Of a stretch of DNA of 64,000 nt, positions 44,219-52,866 are shown one piece after another (within the stretch, counting starts at the first letter, position 1; each line of letters opens with the position of its first letter). A model generated the notes under the pieces. It did not search any database. It had not been told where the DNA came from and was given only the letters and a program-made list of their open reading frames with translations. The stretch is from Pelomonas sp965229315 (GTDB taxonomy: Bacteria > Pseudomonadota > Gammaproteobacteria > Burkholderiales > Burkholderiaceae_C). A program made the position numbers and the translations under genes. The stretch is taken from NCBI RefSeq assembly GCF_965229315.1, contig NZ_CBDDJA010000002.1:496001-560000 (forward strand), read 5' to 3'.

Positions 44219-44716
44219 ATGCAATCCTCTCGACATGACGCGTGGGTGGGGCTGTTCGTGCTGCTGGGCGGCGCGGCGGTGCTCTTCCTCGCGTTGAAGG
44301 CAGGCAATCTGCTCAGCCTCAATTTCGACGCGACCTACCAGGTGTCGGCGCGCTTCGACAACATCGGCGGCTTGAAGCCCAACGCGGCGGTCAAGAGCGC
44401 CGGCGTCGTCGTGGGCCGCGTGGATTCGATCAGCTTCGACGACAAGACCTTCCAGGCCAAGGTCGTCATCAATCTGCAGAAGGCCACGCTGTTCCCCAAG
44501 GACAGCTCGGCCAAGATCCTGACCTCGGGCCTGCTCGGCGAGCAGTACATCGGCCTGGAGCCTGGCGCCGAGGAGAAGAACCTCGCGGGCGGCGACGTCA
44601 TCATGCAGACGCAGAGCGCCGTGGTGCTGGAGAACCTGATCGGCCAGTTCATCAACAGCAAGGCGTCCGACATGGGCAGTGCCGCGCCGGCCGCCGCATC
44701 GGGAGGCAAACCGTGA
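44219..44716 (+). CDS. mlaD: Phospholipid-binding MCE protein MlaD
   Basis: Periplasmic hexameric MCE-domain protein anchored by one membrane helix (about residues 9-26), 165 residues. MCE motif: FDNIGGLKPNAAVKSAGVVVGRV. The C-terminal LTSGLLGEQYIGLEPGAEE and helix SAVVLENLIGQFI line the lipid tunnel. Its stop overlaps the GTG start of mlaA. Confidence 0.95.
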   Translation: MQSSRHDAWVGLFVLLGGAAVLFLALKAGNLLSLNFDATYQVSARFDNIGGLKPNAAVKSAGVVVGRVDSISFDDKTFQAKVVINLQKATLFPKDSSAKILTSGLLGEQYIGLEPGAEEKNLAGGDVIMQTQSAVVLENLIGQFINSKASDMGSAAPAAASGGKP

Positions 44717-45606
44717 GCCATGTGATTCGTTGGCTGGCGACGTTGTCGCTGGCGTTGGGCCTGGCGGGTTGCCAGACCGTGCAGGGCGTCGGGACGCGCA
44801 TCGACCGCGCGCTGGACAAGGTCATGGGCTCCAAGGGCCAGCGGCTGGACCCGTGGGAGTCGTGGAACCGCAAGGTCTTCGCCTTCAACGACAAGGTCGA
44901 TGAGAACGTGCTCAAGCCCATCGCGACGGCCTACTCCGAGATCGTGCCTTCGCCTGTGCGCACCGGCATCGACAACTTCTTCGGCAACATCGGCGATGCC
45001 TGGTCGGCCGTGAACCTGATGCTGCAGGGCCGCTTCAAGGCCGGCGTCGAGCAGGGCATGCGCTTCGCGGTGAACTCCACGCTCGGCCTGGCCGGTGTGC
45101 TGGACATCGCGACCGAGGCGGGCCTGGAAAAGAACAGCCAGGACTTCGGCAAGACGCTGGGCAAGTGGGGCATGGGCACGGGCGCGTACATCGTCTGGCC
45201 GCTGTTCGGCCCGTCGTCGGTGCGTGACTCGCTGGCGCTGCCGGTGGACTGGCAGGCGTCGCCCGGCGTGCTCTTCGACGACGGCCGCAAGAAGGTCGGC
45301 ATCACCGCGCTCAGCCTCGTCAACACGCGGGCCAATTTCCTGCGCGCCGGCGAGATGCTCGAAGGCATCGCGCTGGACAAGTACACCTTCTATCGCGACG
45401 CCTACCTGCAGCGGCGCGGCAGCTTCGACGACGAGGGTGACGACGAGGTCGAGGTGCTGGTGCCCGGCAACGGTGCGGCCGCCGGCCAGGCCGCGGCTGC
45501 ACCGGCTTCGGCTGCCAGCGCGACGCCGGCCGCGACGCCTGCGTCCGCCGCGCCCGTGGCCACCGTCAAGAAACCCGCAGAACCCGCCTCCGCCGCCACG
45601 CGGTGA
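44713..45606 (+). CDS. mlaA: Outer-membrane lipoprotein MlaA (VacJ)
   Basis: Outer-membrane lipoprotein that extracts surface phospholipids and passes them to MlaC. It has 297 residues with a GTG start. Lipobox LAGC followed by QTVQG; conserved core DPWESWNRKVFAFNDKVDEN, then WGMGTGAYIVWPLFGPSSVR. The last 60 residues are an Ala/Pro-rich tail not needed in the usual MlaA fold. Encoded inside the mla operon, unlike E. coli. Confidence 0.94.
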   Translation: MSHVIRWLATLSLALGLAGCQTVQGVGTRIDRALDKVMGSKGQRLDPWESWNRKVFAFNDKVDENVLKPIATAYSEIVPSPVRTGIDNFFGNIGDAWSAVNLMLQGRFKAGVEQGMRFAVNSTLGLAGVLDIATEAGLEKNSQDFGKTLGKWGMGTGAYIVWPLFGPSSVRDSLALPVDWQASPGVLFDDGRKKVGITALSLVNTRANFLRAGEMLEGIALDKYTFYRDAYLQRRGSFDDEGDDEVEVLVPGNGAAAGQAAAAPASAASATPAATPASAAPVATVKKPAEPASAATR

Positions 45607-45661
45607 ACCAAACCCGGGGCTGGCGCGTTGAGTGGCCGTCCCCGTTAGAGAAAGCGACACC

Positions 45662-46300
45662 ATGACTCTGCTGACCTCCCTGCGCCGCCTGCTGGCCGTG
45701 GCCACCCTGGGGCTGGGCCTTGTGCATGCGGCCCACGCCGCTGACGCCAGCGCCCCTGACCTGCTGATCCGCCAGCTCTCGCTGGAGACCATCGAGGCCG
45801 TCAAGGCCGACAAGGACATCCAGTCCGGCAACATCTCCAAGATCATCGCCCTGGTGGATGCCAAGGTGATGCCGCACATCAACTTCACGCGCATGACCTC
45901 CTCCGCAGTGGGCCGCTTCTGGCGCCAGGCCACGCCTGACCAGCAGGCCAAGCTGCAGGCCGAGTTCAAGACGCTGCTGGTGCGCACCTATGCCGGCGCG
46001 CTGACGCAGGTGAAGGACCAGACCATCGGCATGAAGCCGCTGCGTGCGCAGCCCACCGACACCGAGGTGGTGGTGCGCACCGAGATCCGCGGCAAGGGCG
46101 ATGCCATCCAGCTCGACTACCGTCTGGAAAAGGCCGGCGCCGAGTGGAAGATCTACGACGTCAACGTGCTGGGCATCTGGCTGGCGGACCAGTACCGCAA
46201 CAGCTTCGCCCAGGAGATCGGCGCCAACGGCATCGACGGCCTGATCAAGAGCCTGGCCGACAAGAACGCCAAGGCTGCTGCACCGGCGGCCAAGGGCTGA
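45662..46300 (+). CDS. mlaC: Periplasmic phospholipid-binding protein MlaC
   Basis: Periplasmic carrier shuttling lipids between MlaA and MlaFEDB. It has 212 residues; the signal peptide ends LVHAAHA-AD. MlaC motifs: KVMPHINFTRMTSSAVGRFW, EFKTLLVRTYAGAL, VNVLGIWLADQYRNSF. ATG 45662 is preferred over a GTG at 45632 because it fits the signal peptide. The final KAAAPAAKG tail is low complexity. Confidence 0.94.
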   Translation: MTLLTSLRRLLAVATLGLGLVHAAHAADASAPDLLIRQLSLETIEAVKADKDIQSGNISKIIALVDAKVMPHINFTRMTSSAVGRFWRQATPDQQAKLQAEFKTLLVRTYAGALTQVKDQTIGMKPLRAQPTDTEVVVRTEIRGKGDAIQLDYRLEKAGAEWKIYDVNVLGIWLADQYRNSFAQEIGANGIDGLIKSLADKNAKAAAPAAKG

Positions 46301-46302
46301 TC

Positions 46303-46623
46303 TTGAGTGCGCTGAAGCTGCCGGCCCGGCTGCGCATGGACGATGCCCGGGCAGCCTGGGCGCAGATGTCGCCCGCGCTGCGGGCCGAGGCGGCCCAGGT
46401 GCTGGTGGCGGCAGGCGGGGAAGTCCGGCTGTCTGCCGGCGCGCTGGCCGATTTCGATTCCTCGGCGCTCAGCCTGCTGCTGAGCGCGGCGCGCCAGTGC
46501 GGCGAACAGGGCCTGACGCTCAAGCTTGATGACGCCCCGCCCAAGCTGCAGGAGCTGGCCCGGGTGTACGGAGTGGCCGAGTTGCTGTGGCCTGCCGCAG
46601 TCGCACAGGGCGGCGGCGGCTGA
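46303..46623 (+). CDS. mlaB: STAS-domain protein MlaB
   Basis: Cytoplasmic STAS-domain subunit that supports MlaF. It has 106 residues from TTG 46303, two bases after the mlaC stop; the next start is ATG 46336. The STAS core is EVRLSAGALADFDSSALSLL, containing the conserved Asp-Ser (DSSALS) segment, followed by KLQELARVYGVAELL. It is the last gene of mlaFEDACB. Confidence 0.85.
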   Translation: MSALKLPARLRMDDARAAWAQMSPALRAEAAQVLVAAGGEVRLSAGALADFDSSALSLLLSAARQCGEQGLTLKLDDAPPKLQELARVYGVAELLWPAAVAQGGGG

Positions 46624-46647
46624 CGGGCGCGCGCTGCCGGCTTGCTG

Positions 46648-46899
46648 CTATTTGCCGGGTGCCGACACGCCCGTGGGCGTGGCCCTGTTGCGCAATTCCG
46701 CCGCCAGTCGCTGCTTGTCCTCCTCGCTGAGCGAGGGGCCGCAATCCTTCTTGGGCATCAGTGAGCCGATCTGCGTTTCGCGGTCGCAGCGTGCGTTGGG
46801 GGTCGCTTCGGCCGCTGCCGGTGCGGTCGCGCGGGTCGTGTCGGCACAACCGGCCAATGCAGCCAGGGCCAGGATCGGGACCAGCGAAGCACGCAGCAT
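46648..46899 (-). CDS. Small hypothetical lipoprotein
   Basis: Unknown function. The 83-residue product has a lipoprotein signal peptide, MLRASLVPILALAALAGC, with lipobox LAGC (Cys18). The mature part is short and polar: two further Cys (RCDRETQ.., KKDCGPSL) and a Lys/Glu-rich C-terminal helix (SEEDKQRLAAELRNRA). It is leftward, downstream of hexR and separated from it by a hairpin. It could be an envelope protein linked to no clear system. Confidence 0.65.
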   Translation of the reverse strand: MLRASLVPILALAALAGCADTTRATAPAAAEATPNARCDRETQIGSLMPKKDCGPSLSEEDKQRLAAELRNRATPTGVSAPGK

Positions 46900-46920
46900 G
46901 AGGGCGCCGTTGGCAGGACA

Positions 46921-46950
46921 GAAGGGCCGCCATGTTCCAGGCGGCCCTTT
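46921..46950. terminator. Perfect 10-bp hairpin between hexR and the small lipoprotein gene
   Basis: AAGGGCCGCC (46922-46931) and GGCGGCCCTT (46940-46949) flank an eight-base loop. Only short T runs follow on either strand, so it may be a weak terminator after hexR. Confidence 0.5.
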
Positions 46951-46970
46951 GCTGCGGTGTGAACGCCGTG

Positions 46971-47837
46971 TCAGGCCGAGTAGCGCTTGGCGCGCAGGTT
47001 CTTCTTGATTTCCTGAAGCATGGGCCGCAGCTGCTGGCCCAGCTTCAGCGCAACGCCCGTCGTCAGGATGTCCACCGCAATGAGGTGCAGCAGCCGCGAC
47101 ACCATGGGGCTGTAGCGGTCGAAGTCCTCGGGGTGGTCCACCGCCAGCAGGATCTGGTTGGGCCCGAGCGCCAGTTGCGCCAGCGGCGACGCACTGGCGG
47201 TGATGATGATGATGGCGGCGCCCTTTTTGCGCGCGATCTCGGCGGCGTCCAGCAGGTCGCGGCTGCGGCCGGAGTTGCTGATGATGACGGCGCAGTCGCC
47301 CGGCTGCAGCATCGTCGCGCTCATCAGCTGCACGTGGCCGTCGCTTGTGGCCACCGTGTTGACGCCCAGCCGGAAGAACTTGTGCTGCGCGTCCTGCGCG
47401 ACGATGCCGGAGTTGCCGACGCCGTAGAACTCGATGCGCCGGCCGTGGCGGGCCGATTCGGTCAGCGCGTCGATGGCGCGTTCGAACGCGTGGCCAGCGG
47501 CGTCGTTGCGGTAGTGCAGCAGCGCCGAGACGGCGTTGTCCACCACCTTGACGATGATGTCCGACGTCTTGTCGTCTTCATCGACCGCGCGGTGCACGAA
47601 GGGCACGCCTTCGTTGACGCTGCCGGCCAGCTTGAGCTTGAAGTCGGCCAGGCCGTCATAGCCCACGCTGCGGCAGAAGCGCACGACGGTGGGCTTGGAC
47701 ACATGCGAGCGGTCGGCCAGCTCGCTGACCGGCAGGCTGGCGAACGCGCGGGCATCGGCCAGCAACAGCTTGGCGACGCGCTGCTCAGCCGGCGGCAGCG
47801 CGGGGAGGGCGGCTTTGACGCGCTCCAGGATGCTCAT
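46971..47837 (-). CDS. hexR: RpiR-family transcriptional regulator HexR
   Basis: Regulator of central carbon metabolism, typically a repressor of zwf and Entner-Doudoroff genes released by 2-keto-3-deoxy-6-phosphogluconate. It has 288 residues. N-terminal HTH_6 domain (about 1-75) with LADRSHVSKPTVVRFCRSVG as recognition helix; C-terminal SIS phosphosugar domain (about 115-255) with FYGVGNSGIVAQDAQHKFFR and VIISNSGRSRDLLDAA. It follows zwf in the same direction with 49 bases between, so probably zwf-hexR. Likely acts at the zwf/tal divergent region. Confidence 0.93.
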   Translation of the reverse strand: MSILERVKAALPALPPAEQRVAKLLLADARAFASLPVSELADRSHVSKPTVVRFCRSVGYDGLADFKLKLAGSVNEGVPFVHRAVDEDDKTSDIIVKVVDNAVSALLHYRNDAAGHAFERAIDALTESARHGRRIEFYGVGNSGIVAQDAQHKFFRLGVNTVATSDGHVQLMSATMLQPGDCAVIISNSGRSRDLLDAAEIARKKGAAIIIITASASPLAQLALGPNQILLAVDHPEDFDRYSPMVSRLLHLIAVDILTTGVALKLGQQLRPMLQEIKKNLRAKRYSA

Positions 47838-47886
47838 GTCAGCGCCCCGCTCAACGGATGCGTTGCGCGACCCTGCGCGGCGGCCC

Positions 47887-49332
47887 TCATTGCTCTTCCG
47901 CCCACGAGAAGCCGTCGCGCGCGACCAGGGCGCTCGCGGCAGCAGGCCCCCAGGAGCCTGAGGTGTAAGGGCGCGGACCGCTCGGATCGGCGGCCCAGGC
48001 GTCCAGGATGGGCTCCACCCAGCGCCAGGCCTGCTCCTGCTCGTCGCTGCGCACGAACAGGTTCAGCCGGCCGGCGATGGCGTCCAGCAGCAGCCGCTCG
48101 TAGGCACCCACGCGCTGCGCGGCGAAGGCCTTGTCGAAGTCCAGGTCCAGCGACACCGGCGTCAGCTGTTCACCCTGGCCCGTGCCCTTCTGCGCCAGCA
48201 GCTGCAGCTCCAGCCCATCCTCCGGCTGCAGCTTGATGACGAGGCGGTTCGGCTGGCTGCCGCCCGGGAAGATCTTGTGCGGCACAGGGCGGAAGTTCAC
48301 GACGATCTGCGCGTCGCGCGCCGCCAGCCGCTTGCCGGTGCGCAGGTAGAACGGCACGCCGGCCCAGCGCCAGTTGTTGACCTCGGTGCGCAGCGCCACG
48401 AAGGTCTCGCAATGGCTCTCGGGCGGCACCTTGACCTCGTCCAGATAGCCCGGCACGACCACGCCCTCGATGTTGCCGGCGCGGTACTGGCCACGCACCA
48501 CGTCGCGGGCGACGCTGTCGGGCGTGAAGGGCTTCAACGAGCGGAGCACCTTGAGCTTCTCGTCGCGGATGGCGTCGGCGTCATTGGCCGACGGCGGCTC
48601 CATCGCGATCATCGTCAGCAGCTGCAGCGCGTGGTTCTGGATCATGTCGCGCAGCGCGCCGGTGCCGTCGTAGAACGCACCGCGCGTGCCCACGCCCAGG
48701 CGCTCGGCCAGCGTGATCTGGATGTTGGCGATGCTCTCGCGGCGCCACAGCGGCTCGAACAGCGCATTGCCGAAGCGCAGCGCCATCAGGTTCTGCACCG
48801 ACGGCTTGCCCAGGTAGTGGTCGATGCGGAAGGCCTGGCTCTCGGCGAACACGCCGCGCACCGCGCGGTTGATCTCCTGGGCGCTCGCCAGGTCGTGTCC
48901 CAGCGGCTTCTCCAGCACGACGCGCACCTTGTCGTGGTTCAACCCCACCGCGCCGAGCTGCTGGCAGATCTGCGTGAAGAGGTAGGGGCTGGTGGCGAGG
49001 TACAGCACCACCGTGTCGGCGTTGCGCGCGTCCAGCCAGTCCTTCAGGCCCTGGTAGTGCTCGGGCTGCGACAAGTCCATGCGCTTGTAATGCAGCAATG
49101 AAGCGAAGCGCTCGAACTCCTCGTCGCTGGGGCGCTTGCCGGCATCGACTTCGCGGAACCGTTCTTTGAGCCATTCGCGGTAGCGCTCGTCGGACTGGTC
49201 GTCGCGCGCCACGGCGAGAATGCGACCGCCCTCGGGCAGCTTGCCGTGCCGGAAGGCCTGGAACAACGCAGGCATCAGCTTGCGCCATGTCAGGTCGCCG
49301 GTACCGCCAAAGAACACGAGATCGAAGGACAT
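47887..49332 (-). CDS. zwf: Glucose-6-phosphate 1-dehydrogenase
   Basis: Oxidises glucose-6-phosphate to 6-phosphogluconolactone with NAD(P), start of the oxidative pentose phosphate and Entner-Doudoroff routes. It has 481 residues from ATG 49332, which has GGAG nine bases upstream; an ATG at 49362 would add 10 residues. N-terminal nucleotide motif FFGGTGDLTWRKLMP, lysine in EKPLGHDLAS, active-site RIDHYLGK (about 168). Divergent from tal. Confidence 0.95.
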   Translation of the reverse strand: MSFDLVFFGGTGDLTWRKLMPALFQAFRHGKLPEGGRILAVARDDQSDERYREWLKERFREVDAGKRPSDEEFERFASLLHYKRMDLSQPEHYQGLKDWLDARNADTVVLYLATSPYLFTQICQQLGAVGLNHDKVRVVLEKPLGHDLASAQEINRAVRGVFAESQAFRIDHYLGKPSVQNLMALRFGNALFEPLWRRESIANIQITLAERLGVGTRGAFYDGTGALRDMIQNHALQLLTMIAMEPPSANDADAIRDEKLKVLRSLKPFTPDSVARDVVRGQYRAGNIEGVVVPGYLDEVKVPPESHCETFVALRTEVNNWRWAGVPFYLRTGKRLAARDAQIVVNFRPVPHKIFPGGSQPNRLVIKLQPEDGLELQLLAQKGTGQGEQLTPVSLDLDFDKAFAAQRVGAYERLLLDAIAGRLNLFVRSDEQEQAWRWVEPILDAWAADPSGPRPYTSGSWGPAAASALVARDGFSWAEEQ

Positions 49333-49388
49333 CTGCGGAGGCTCCAGGCTGGCCTCTCCCATGGGACGCCAACCGTTGTGTAACTTAG

Positions 49389-49398
49389 TTTCGTGAAA
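49389..49398. promoter_or_regulatory. Short palindrome TTTCGTGAAA in the zwf/tal divergent region
   Basis: TTTC-GT-GAAA lies midway between the divergent zwf and tal starts. With HexR encoded alongside, it is a candidate operator, but it does not match the HexR consensus I recall (TGTAATTAAATTACA type). Confidence 0.3.
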
Positions 49399-49455
49399 TA
49401 CTATGCAGCAGTTTCTTCGCCGGGTCAATCCAGCCAGCCCGAAAGCACGCCAACC

Positions 49456-50397
49456 ATGAACCAGCTCGACCAGCTCAAAGCCGTCACCACCGTCGTTGCC
49501 GACACGGGCAACTTCCTGCAACTGGCGCAGTTCGCGCCGCGCGACGCGACGACCAACCCGTCGCTGATCCTGAAGGCCGTGCAGTCGCCCGACTACGCAC
49601 CGCTGCTGAAGGAAACCGTCGCCGCCCATCGCGGCCGGCCGCTGGACGAGATCGTGGACCACGTGCTGGTGCGCTTCGGCCTGGAGATCCTCAAGGTCGT
49701 GCCGGGCCGCGTGTCCACCGAGGTCGACGCGCGCCTGTCCTTCGACAAGGCGGCAAGCCTGGCCCGCGCGCGCCGCATCATCTCGCTCTACGAGGCCGCT
49801 GGCATCACGCGCGACCGCGTGCTGATCAAGCTCGCCTCCACGTGGGAAGGCATCCAGGCCGCCGCCGAACTGGAGCGCGAAGGCATCCACTGCAACCTGA
49901 CGCTGCTGTTCGCGTTCGCACAGGCGGTGGCCTGCGGCGAGGCCGGGGTGCAGCTGATCTCGCCGTTCGTGGGCCGTATCTACGACTGGTACAAGAAGTC
50001 CGCGGGCGCGAGCTGGGATGAAGCGTCCAGCGCGGGCGTGAACGACCCCGGCGTGAAATCCGTGACGCAGATCTACGGCTACTACAAGCAGCACGGTATC
50101 AAGACCGAGGTCATGGGTGCGAGCTTCCGCAACATCGGCCAGATCCAGGCGCTGGCCGGCTGTGACCTGCTCACCATCAGCCCCGACCTGCTGGCCCAGC
50201 TCCAGGCCACCGACGCACCGCTGGCCCGCGCGCTGGATGCAGGCAAGGCCGCGCCCATGCCGGCCCAGCACCTGGACGAAGCGGCCTTCCGCTTCGCGTT
50301 GAACGAGGATGCGATGGCCACGGAAAAGCTGGCCGAAGGCATCCGCCTGTTCGCCGTGGACGCCGGCAAGCTGGACAAGCTGATTCAAGCTGCCTGA
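49456..50397 (+). CDS. tal: Transaldolase
   Basis: Transfers dihydroxyacetone units between sugar phosphates in the non-oxidative pentose phosphate pathway. It has 313 residues, the classical TalB type. Signature DATTNPSLILKA near 32-43 and catalytic lysine in VLIKLASTWEGI (about residue 125). Later motifs GIHCNLTLLFAFAQA and SPFVGRIYDWYKK. Followed by pgi after five bases; part of a rightward tal-pgi-HAD unit divergent from zwf-hexR. Confidence 0.96.
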   Translation: MNQLDQLKAVTTVVADTGNFLQLAQFAPRDATTNPSLILKAVQSPDYAPLLKETVAAHRGRPLDEIVDHVLVRFGLEILKVVPGRVSTEVDARLSFDKAASLARARRIISLYEAAGITRDRVLIKLASTWEGIQAAAELEREGIHCNLTLLFAFAQAVACGEAGVQLISPFVGRIYDWYKKSAGASWDEASSAGVNDPGVKSVTQIYGYYKQHGIKTEVMGASFRNIGQIQALAGCDLLTISPDLLAQLQATDAPLARALDAGKAAPMPAQHLDEAAFRFALNEDAMATEKLAEGIRLFAVDAGKLDKLIQAA

Positions 50398-50402
50398 CGG
50401 CC

Positions 50403-52037
50403 ATGACGAAGCGCTGCGACCAATCGACCGTCTGGGCTGAACTGCAAGCTCACTACGCCGCGAGCGGTCGCGGCTTCGACATCCGCACGGCGTTCGCTTC
50501 GGACGCGGGCCGCTTCGAGGCGCTGTCCTTCGAGGCGCCCGAGGTGTTTGCCGACCTGTCCAAGAACCGCATCGACACGGCCACGCTCGCGCTGCTACTG
50601 AAGCTCGCGCGCGACTGCGGGCTGGAAGCCAGGCGCGACGCGCTGCTGCGCGGCGACCCGGTGAACACCACCGAGGGGCGTGCGGTGCTGCACACGGCGC
50701 TGCGCGCGCCGGCCGGCAGCGATGCACCGTTCAATGCCGAGGTGCAGGCCTCGCTGGACGCCATGCTGGCGTTCGCCGAGGGTGTGCGCTGCGGCGAGCG
50801 AGGCGAGATCACCGATGTCGTGCACATCGGCATCGGCGGCAGCGACCTGGGACCGGCGATGGTCGTGCAGGCGCTGCAGGCTTACGGCCGCCGCGACCTG
50901 CAGCTGCATTTCGTCTCCAACGTGGACGGCCACGACATCGCGCCGGTGCTGGCGCGCCTGGATCACCGGCACACGCTGTTCGTCATCGCGTCCAAGACCT
51001 TCACGACGCAGGAGACGCTGGCCAATGCGCTGGCCGCCAGGACCTGGTTCCTGGGCGCGGGCGGCACCGACGTGGCCCGCCACTTCGTCGCCACCAGCAG
51101 CAACACGGCCGCGGCTGCGGCCTTCGGCATCGACACGGCCTTCGGCTTCTGGGACTGGGTGGGGGGCCGCTACTCGCTGTGGTCCGTCATCGGGCTGCCC
51201 ATCGCGCTGGCGGTGGGGGCGGCGAGTTTCCGTGAGCTGCTGGCCGGCGCGCACGCGATGGACCTGCACTTCGCGACCACGCCACTGGAACGCAACCTGC
51301 CGGTGCTGCTGGGCCTGCTGGACGTCTGGTACCGCAACTTCCACGGCTTCACGAGCCGCAGCGTCGCGCCCTACCACCAGGGCCTGCGCCGCTTGCCGGC
51401 CTATCTGCAGCAGCTGGAGATGGAGAGCAACGGCAAGGGCGTGGACCTGGATGGCCAGGCGCTGCCCTTCGGCACCTCGCCGGTCGTCTGGGGCGAAGCC
51501 GGCACCAACGGCCAGCATGCCTATTTCCAGATGCTGCACCAGGGCACGGACGTCATCCCGGTCGAGTTCATCGCCGTGAAGCGCGCCCACTACGGCGAGG
51601 GCATCGACGAAGGCAGCGAGCTTGCCGGCAAGCTGGCCGACCAGCACCGCAAGCTGCTCGCCAACTGCCTGGCGCAGAGCCAGGCATTGATGCAGGGCAA
51701 GACGGCTGCGCAGGCGCTGACCGAGACGGCGCCCACCGCGTCCGCCACGCTGGACCGCGACGTGCTGTCCCGCCACCGCAGCTTTCCCGGCAACCGGCCC
51801 AGCACGACGCTGGTGCTGGACGCGCTGACACCGCGGTCCCTCGGCGCACTGATCGCGCTGTACGAGCACCGCGTGTTCGTCACCGGCGCGCTGTGGGGCA
51901 TCAACAGCTTTGACCAATGGGGTGTGGAGCTGGGCAAGGCCTTGTGCAGCCAGTTGCTGCCGCGCCTGGACAGCGGTGACATGGCGGGGCTGGACGGCTC
52001 CACGGCCGGGCTGCTTCAGCGGTTGGTGGCGCCATGA
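50403..52037 (+). CDS. pgi: Glucose-6-phosphate isomerase
   Basis: Interconverts glucose-6-phosphate and fructose-6-phosphate. It has 544 residues. Motifs: NTTEGRAVLHTALRAP, the phosphate-binding HIGIGGSDLGP, SNVDGHDI, ASKTFTTQET, GGRYSLWSVIGLP, catalytic Glu in WGEAGTNGQHAYFQ and the C-terminal Lys region GVELGKALC. ATGA overlap with the following HAD gene. Confidence 0.97.
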   Translation: MTKRCDQSTVWAELQAHYAASGRGFDIRTAFASDAGRFEALSFEAPEVFADLSKNRIDTATLALLLKLARDCGLEARRDALLRGDPVNTTEGRAVLHTALRAPAGSDAPFNAEVQASLDAMLAFAEGVRCGERGEITDVVHIGIGGSDLGPAMVVQALQAYGRRDLQLHFVSNVDGHDIAPVLARLDHRHTLFVIASKTFTTQETLANALAARTWFLGAGGTDVARHFVATSSNTAAAAAFGIDTAFGFWDWVGGRYSLWSVIGLPIALAVGAASFRELLAGAHAMDLHFATTPLERNLPVLLGLLDVWYRNFHGFTSRSVAPYHQGLRRLPAYLQQLEMESNGKGVDLDGQALPFGTSPVVWGEAGTNGQHAYFQMLHQGTDVIPVEFIAVKRAHYGEGIDEGSELAGKLADQHRKLLANCLAQSQALMQGKTAAQALTETAPTASATLDRDVLSRHRSFPGNRPSTTLVLDALTPRSLGALIALYEHRVFVTGALWGINSFDQWGVELGKALCSQLLPRLDSGDMAGLDGSTAGLLQRLVAP

Positions 52038-52654
52038 AGATCGTCTTCGACTTCGGCGGCGTGCTGTTCCATTGGCATCCCGCCAGCTTCCTGGCGCGCG
52101 TCTGGCCGCATCGCGCCGCGACGGTGGAGGAGGGCGCAAGCGTCGCCAAGGCCTTCTTCCAGAACTACGGCGGTGACTGGGGCCTGTTCGACCAGGGCTT
52201 GATCGGTGCGGACGAGGTCATCGGGCGCATCGTGGCGCGCACCGGCTGGCCCATCGAGGATGTCGAGGCCGTGCTGCGCGCGGTGCCCGGCGAGTTGGCG
52301 CTGATTCCCGGCACGGCGGCGCTGATCACCGACCTGCGCGCTGCCGGCCACACGCTGCACTACCTGTCCAACATGCCGGAGCCGTTCGCGGACCATCTCG
52401 CCAGCGCGCACCCGCTGCACGAGTGGTTCGAGTCGGGCCTGTTCTCGGGCCGGGTCAAGCACATCAAGCCCGGTGCGGAAATCTTCCAGCTGGCCGAGCA
52501 GCAGTTCGGCGCCAGGCCCGAGGAACTGCTGTTCCTGGACGATCACCCGGCCAACGTGGATGCGGTGCTGAACCGCGGCTGGCAGGCCATCCTGTTCACG
52601 GATGCCGCGGCGGCGCGGCGCCAGCTGGTCGAGCGGGGCTTGCTGGCGGCCTAG
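52034..52654 (+). CDS. HAD-family hydrolase
   Basis: Haloacid dehalogenase superfamily phosphatase, substrate not identified. It has 206 residues. HAD motif I FDFGGVLFHW (the second Asp of the usual DxD is replaced by Gly, as in the YihX-like group), motif II YLSNMPE, motif III lysine in KHIKPGAEIF and motif IV LLFLDDHPANVDA. It is coupled to pgi (ATGA), so a sugar-phosphate substrate is plausible. E. coli YihX (alpha-glucose-1-phosphatase) has this type of motif I. The stop TAG overlaps the yacG stop on the other strand. Confidence 0.88.
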   Translation: MKIVFDFGGVLFHWHPASFLARVWPHRAATVEEGASVAKAFFQNYGGDWGLFDQGLIGADEVIGRIVARTGWPIEDVEAVLRAVPGELALIPGTAALITDLRAAGHTLHYLSNMPEPFADHLASAHPLHEWFESGLFSGRVKHIKPGAEIFQLAEQQFGARPEELLFLDDHPANVDAVLNRGWQAILFTDAAAARRQLVERGLLAA

Positions 52655-52866
52655 TGCAGCGGCTGGCCGTCGGGTCCGAGTTCGTCCGGGTCCTGCGGCG
52701 GCGTGGCCGGCACGCGAAAGCTCTCGCTGGCCCAGGCGCCCAGGTCGATCTGCCGGCAGCGCTCGCTGCAGAAGGGCCGCCATTTGTTGCTGGGCGCGAA
52801 GATGCTGTCGCCGCCGCACTGCGGGCAGCGCACGATGCGCGGCTTGGGCTCGGCGCTCACAGGCAC
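52651..52866 (-). CDS. yacG: DNA gyrase inhibitor YacG (zinc-binding)
   Basis: Small zinc protein that binds GyrB and inhibits gyrase. It has 71 residues. Four-Cys zinc site CPQCGG...FCSERCRQIDLGAWASE, the diagnostic YacG sequence. Its start overlaps the zapD stop, and its stop overlaps the HAD gene stop in the tetranucleotide CTAG. In many proteobacteria it follows coaE and zapD, as here. Confidence 0.95.
   Translation of the reverse strand: MPVSAEPKPRIVRCPQCGGDSIFAPSNKWRPFCSERCRQIDLGAWASESFRVPATPPQDPDELGPDGQPLH

Noticed and set aside
46921..46950. Strong bidirectional terminator
   Set aside because: The stem is perfect but neither strand has more than a very short T run, so only a weak terminator is recorded.
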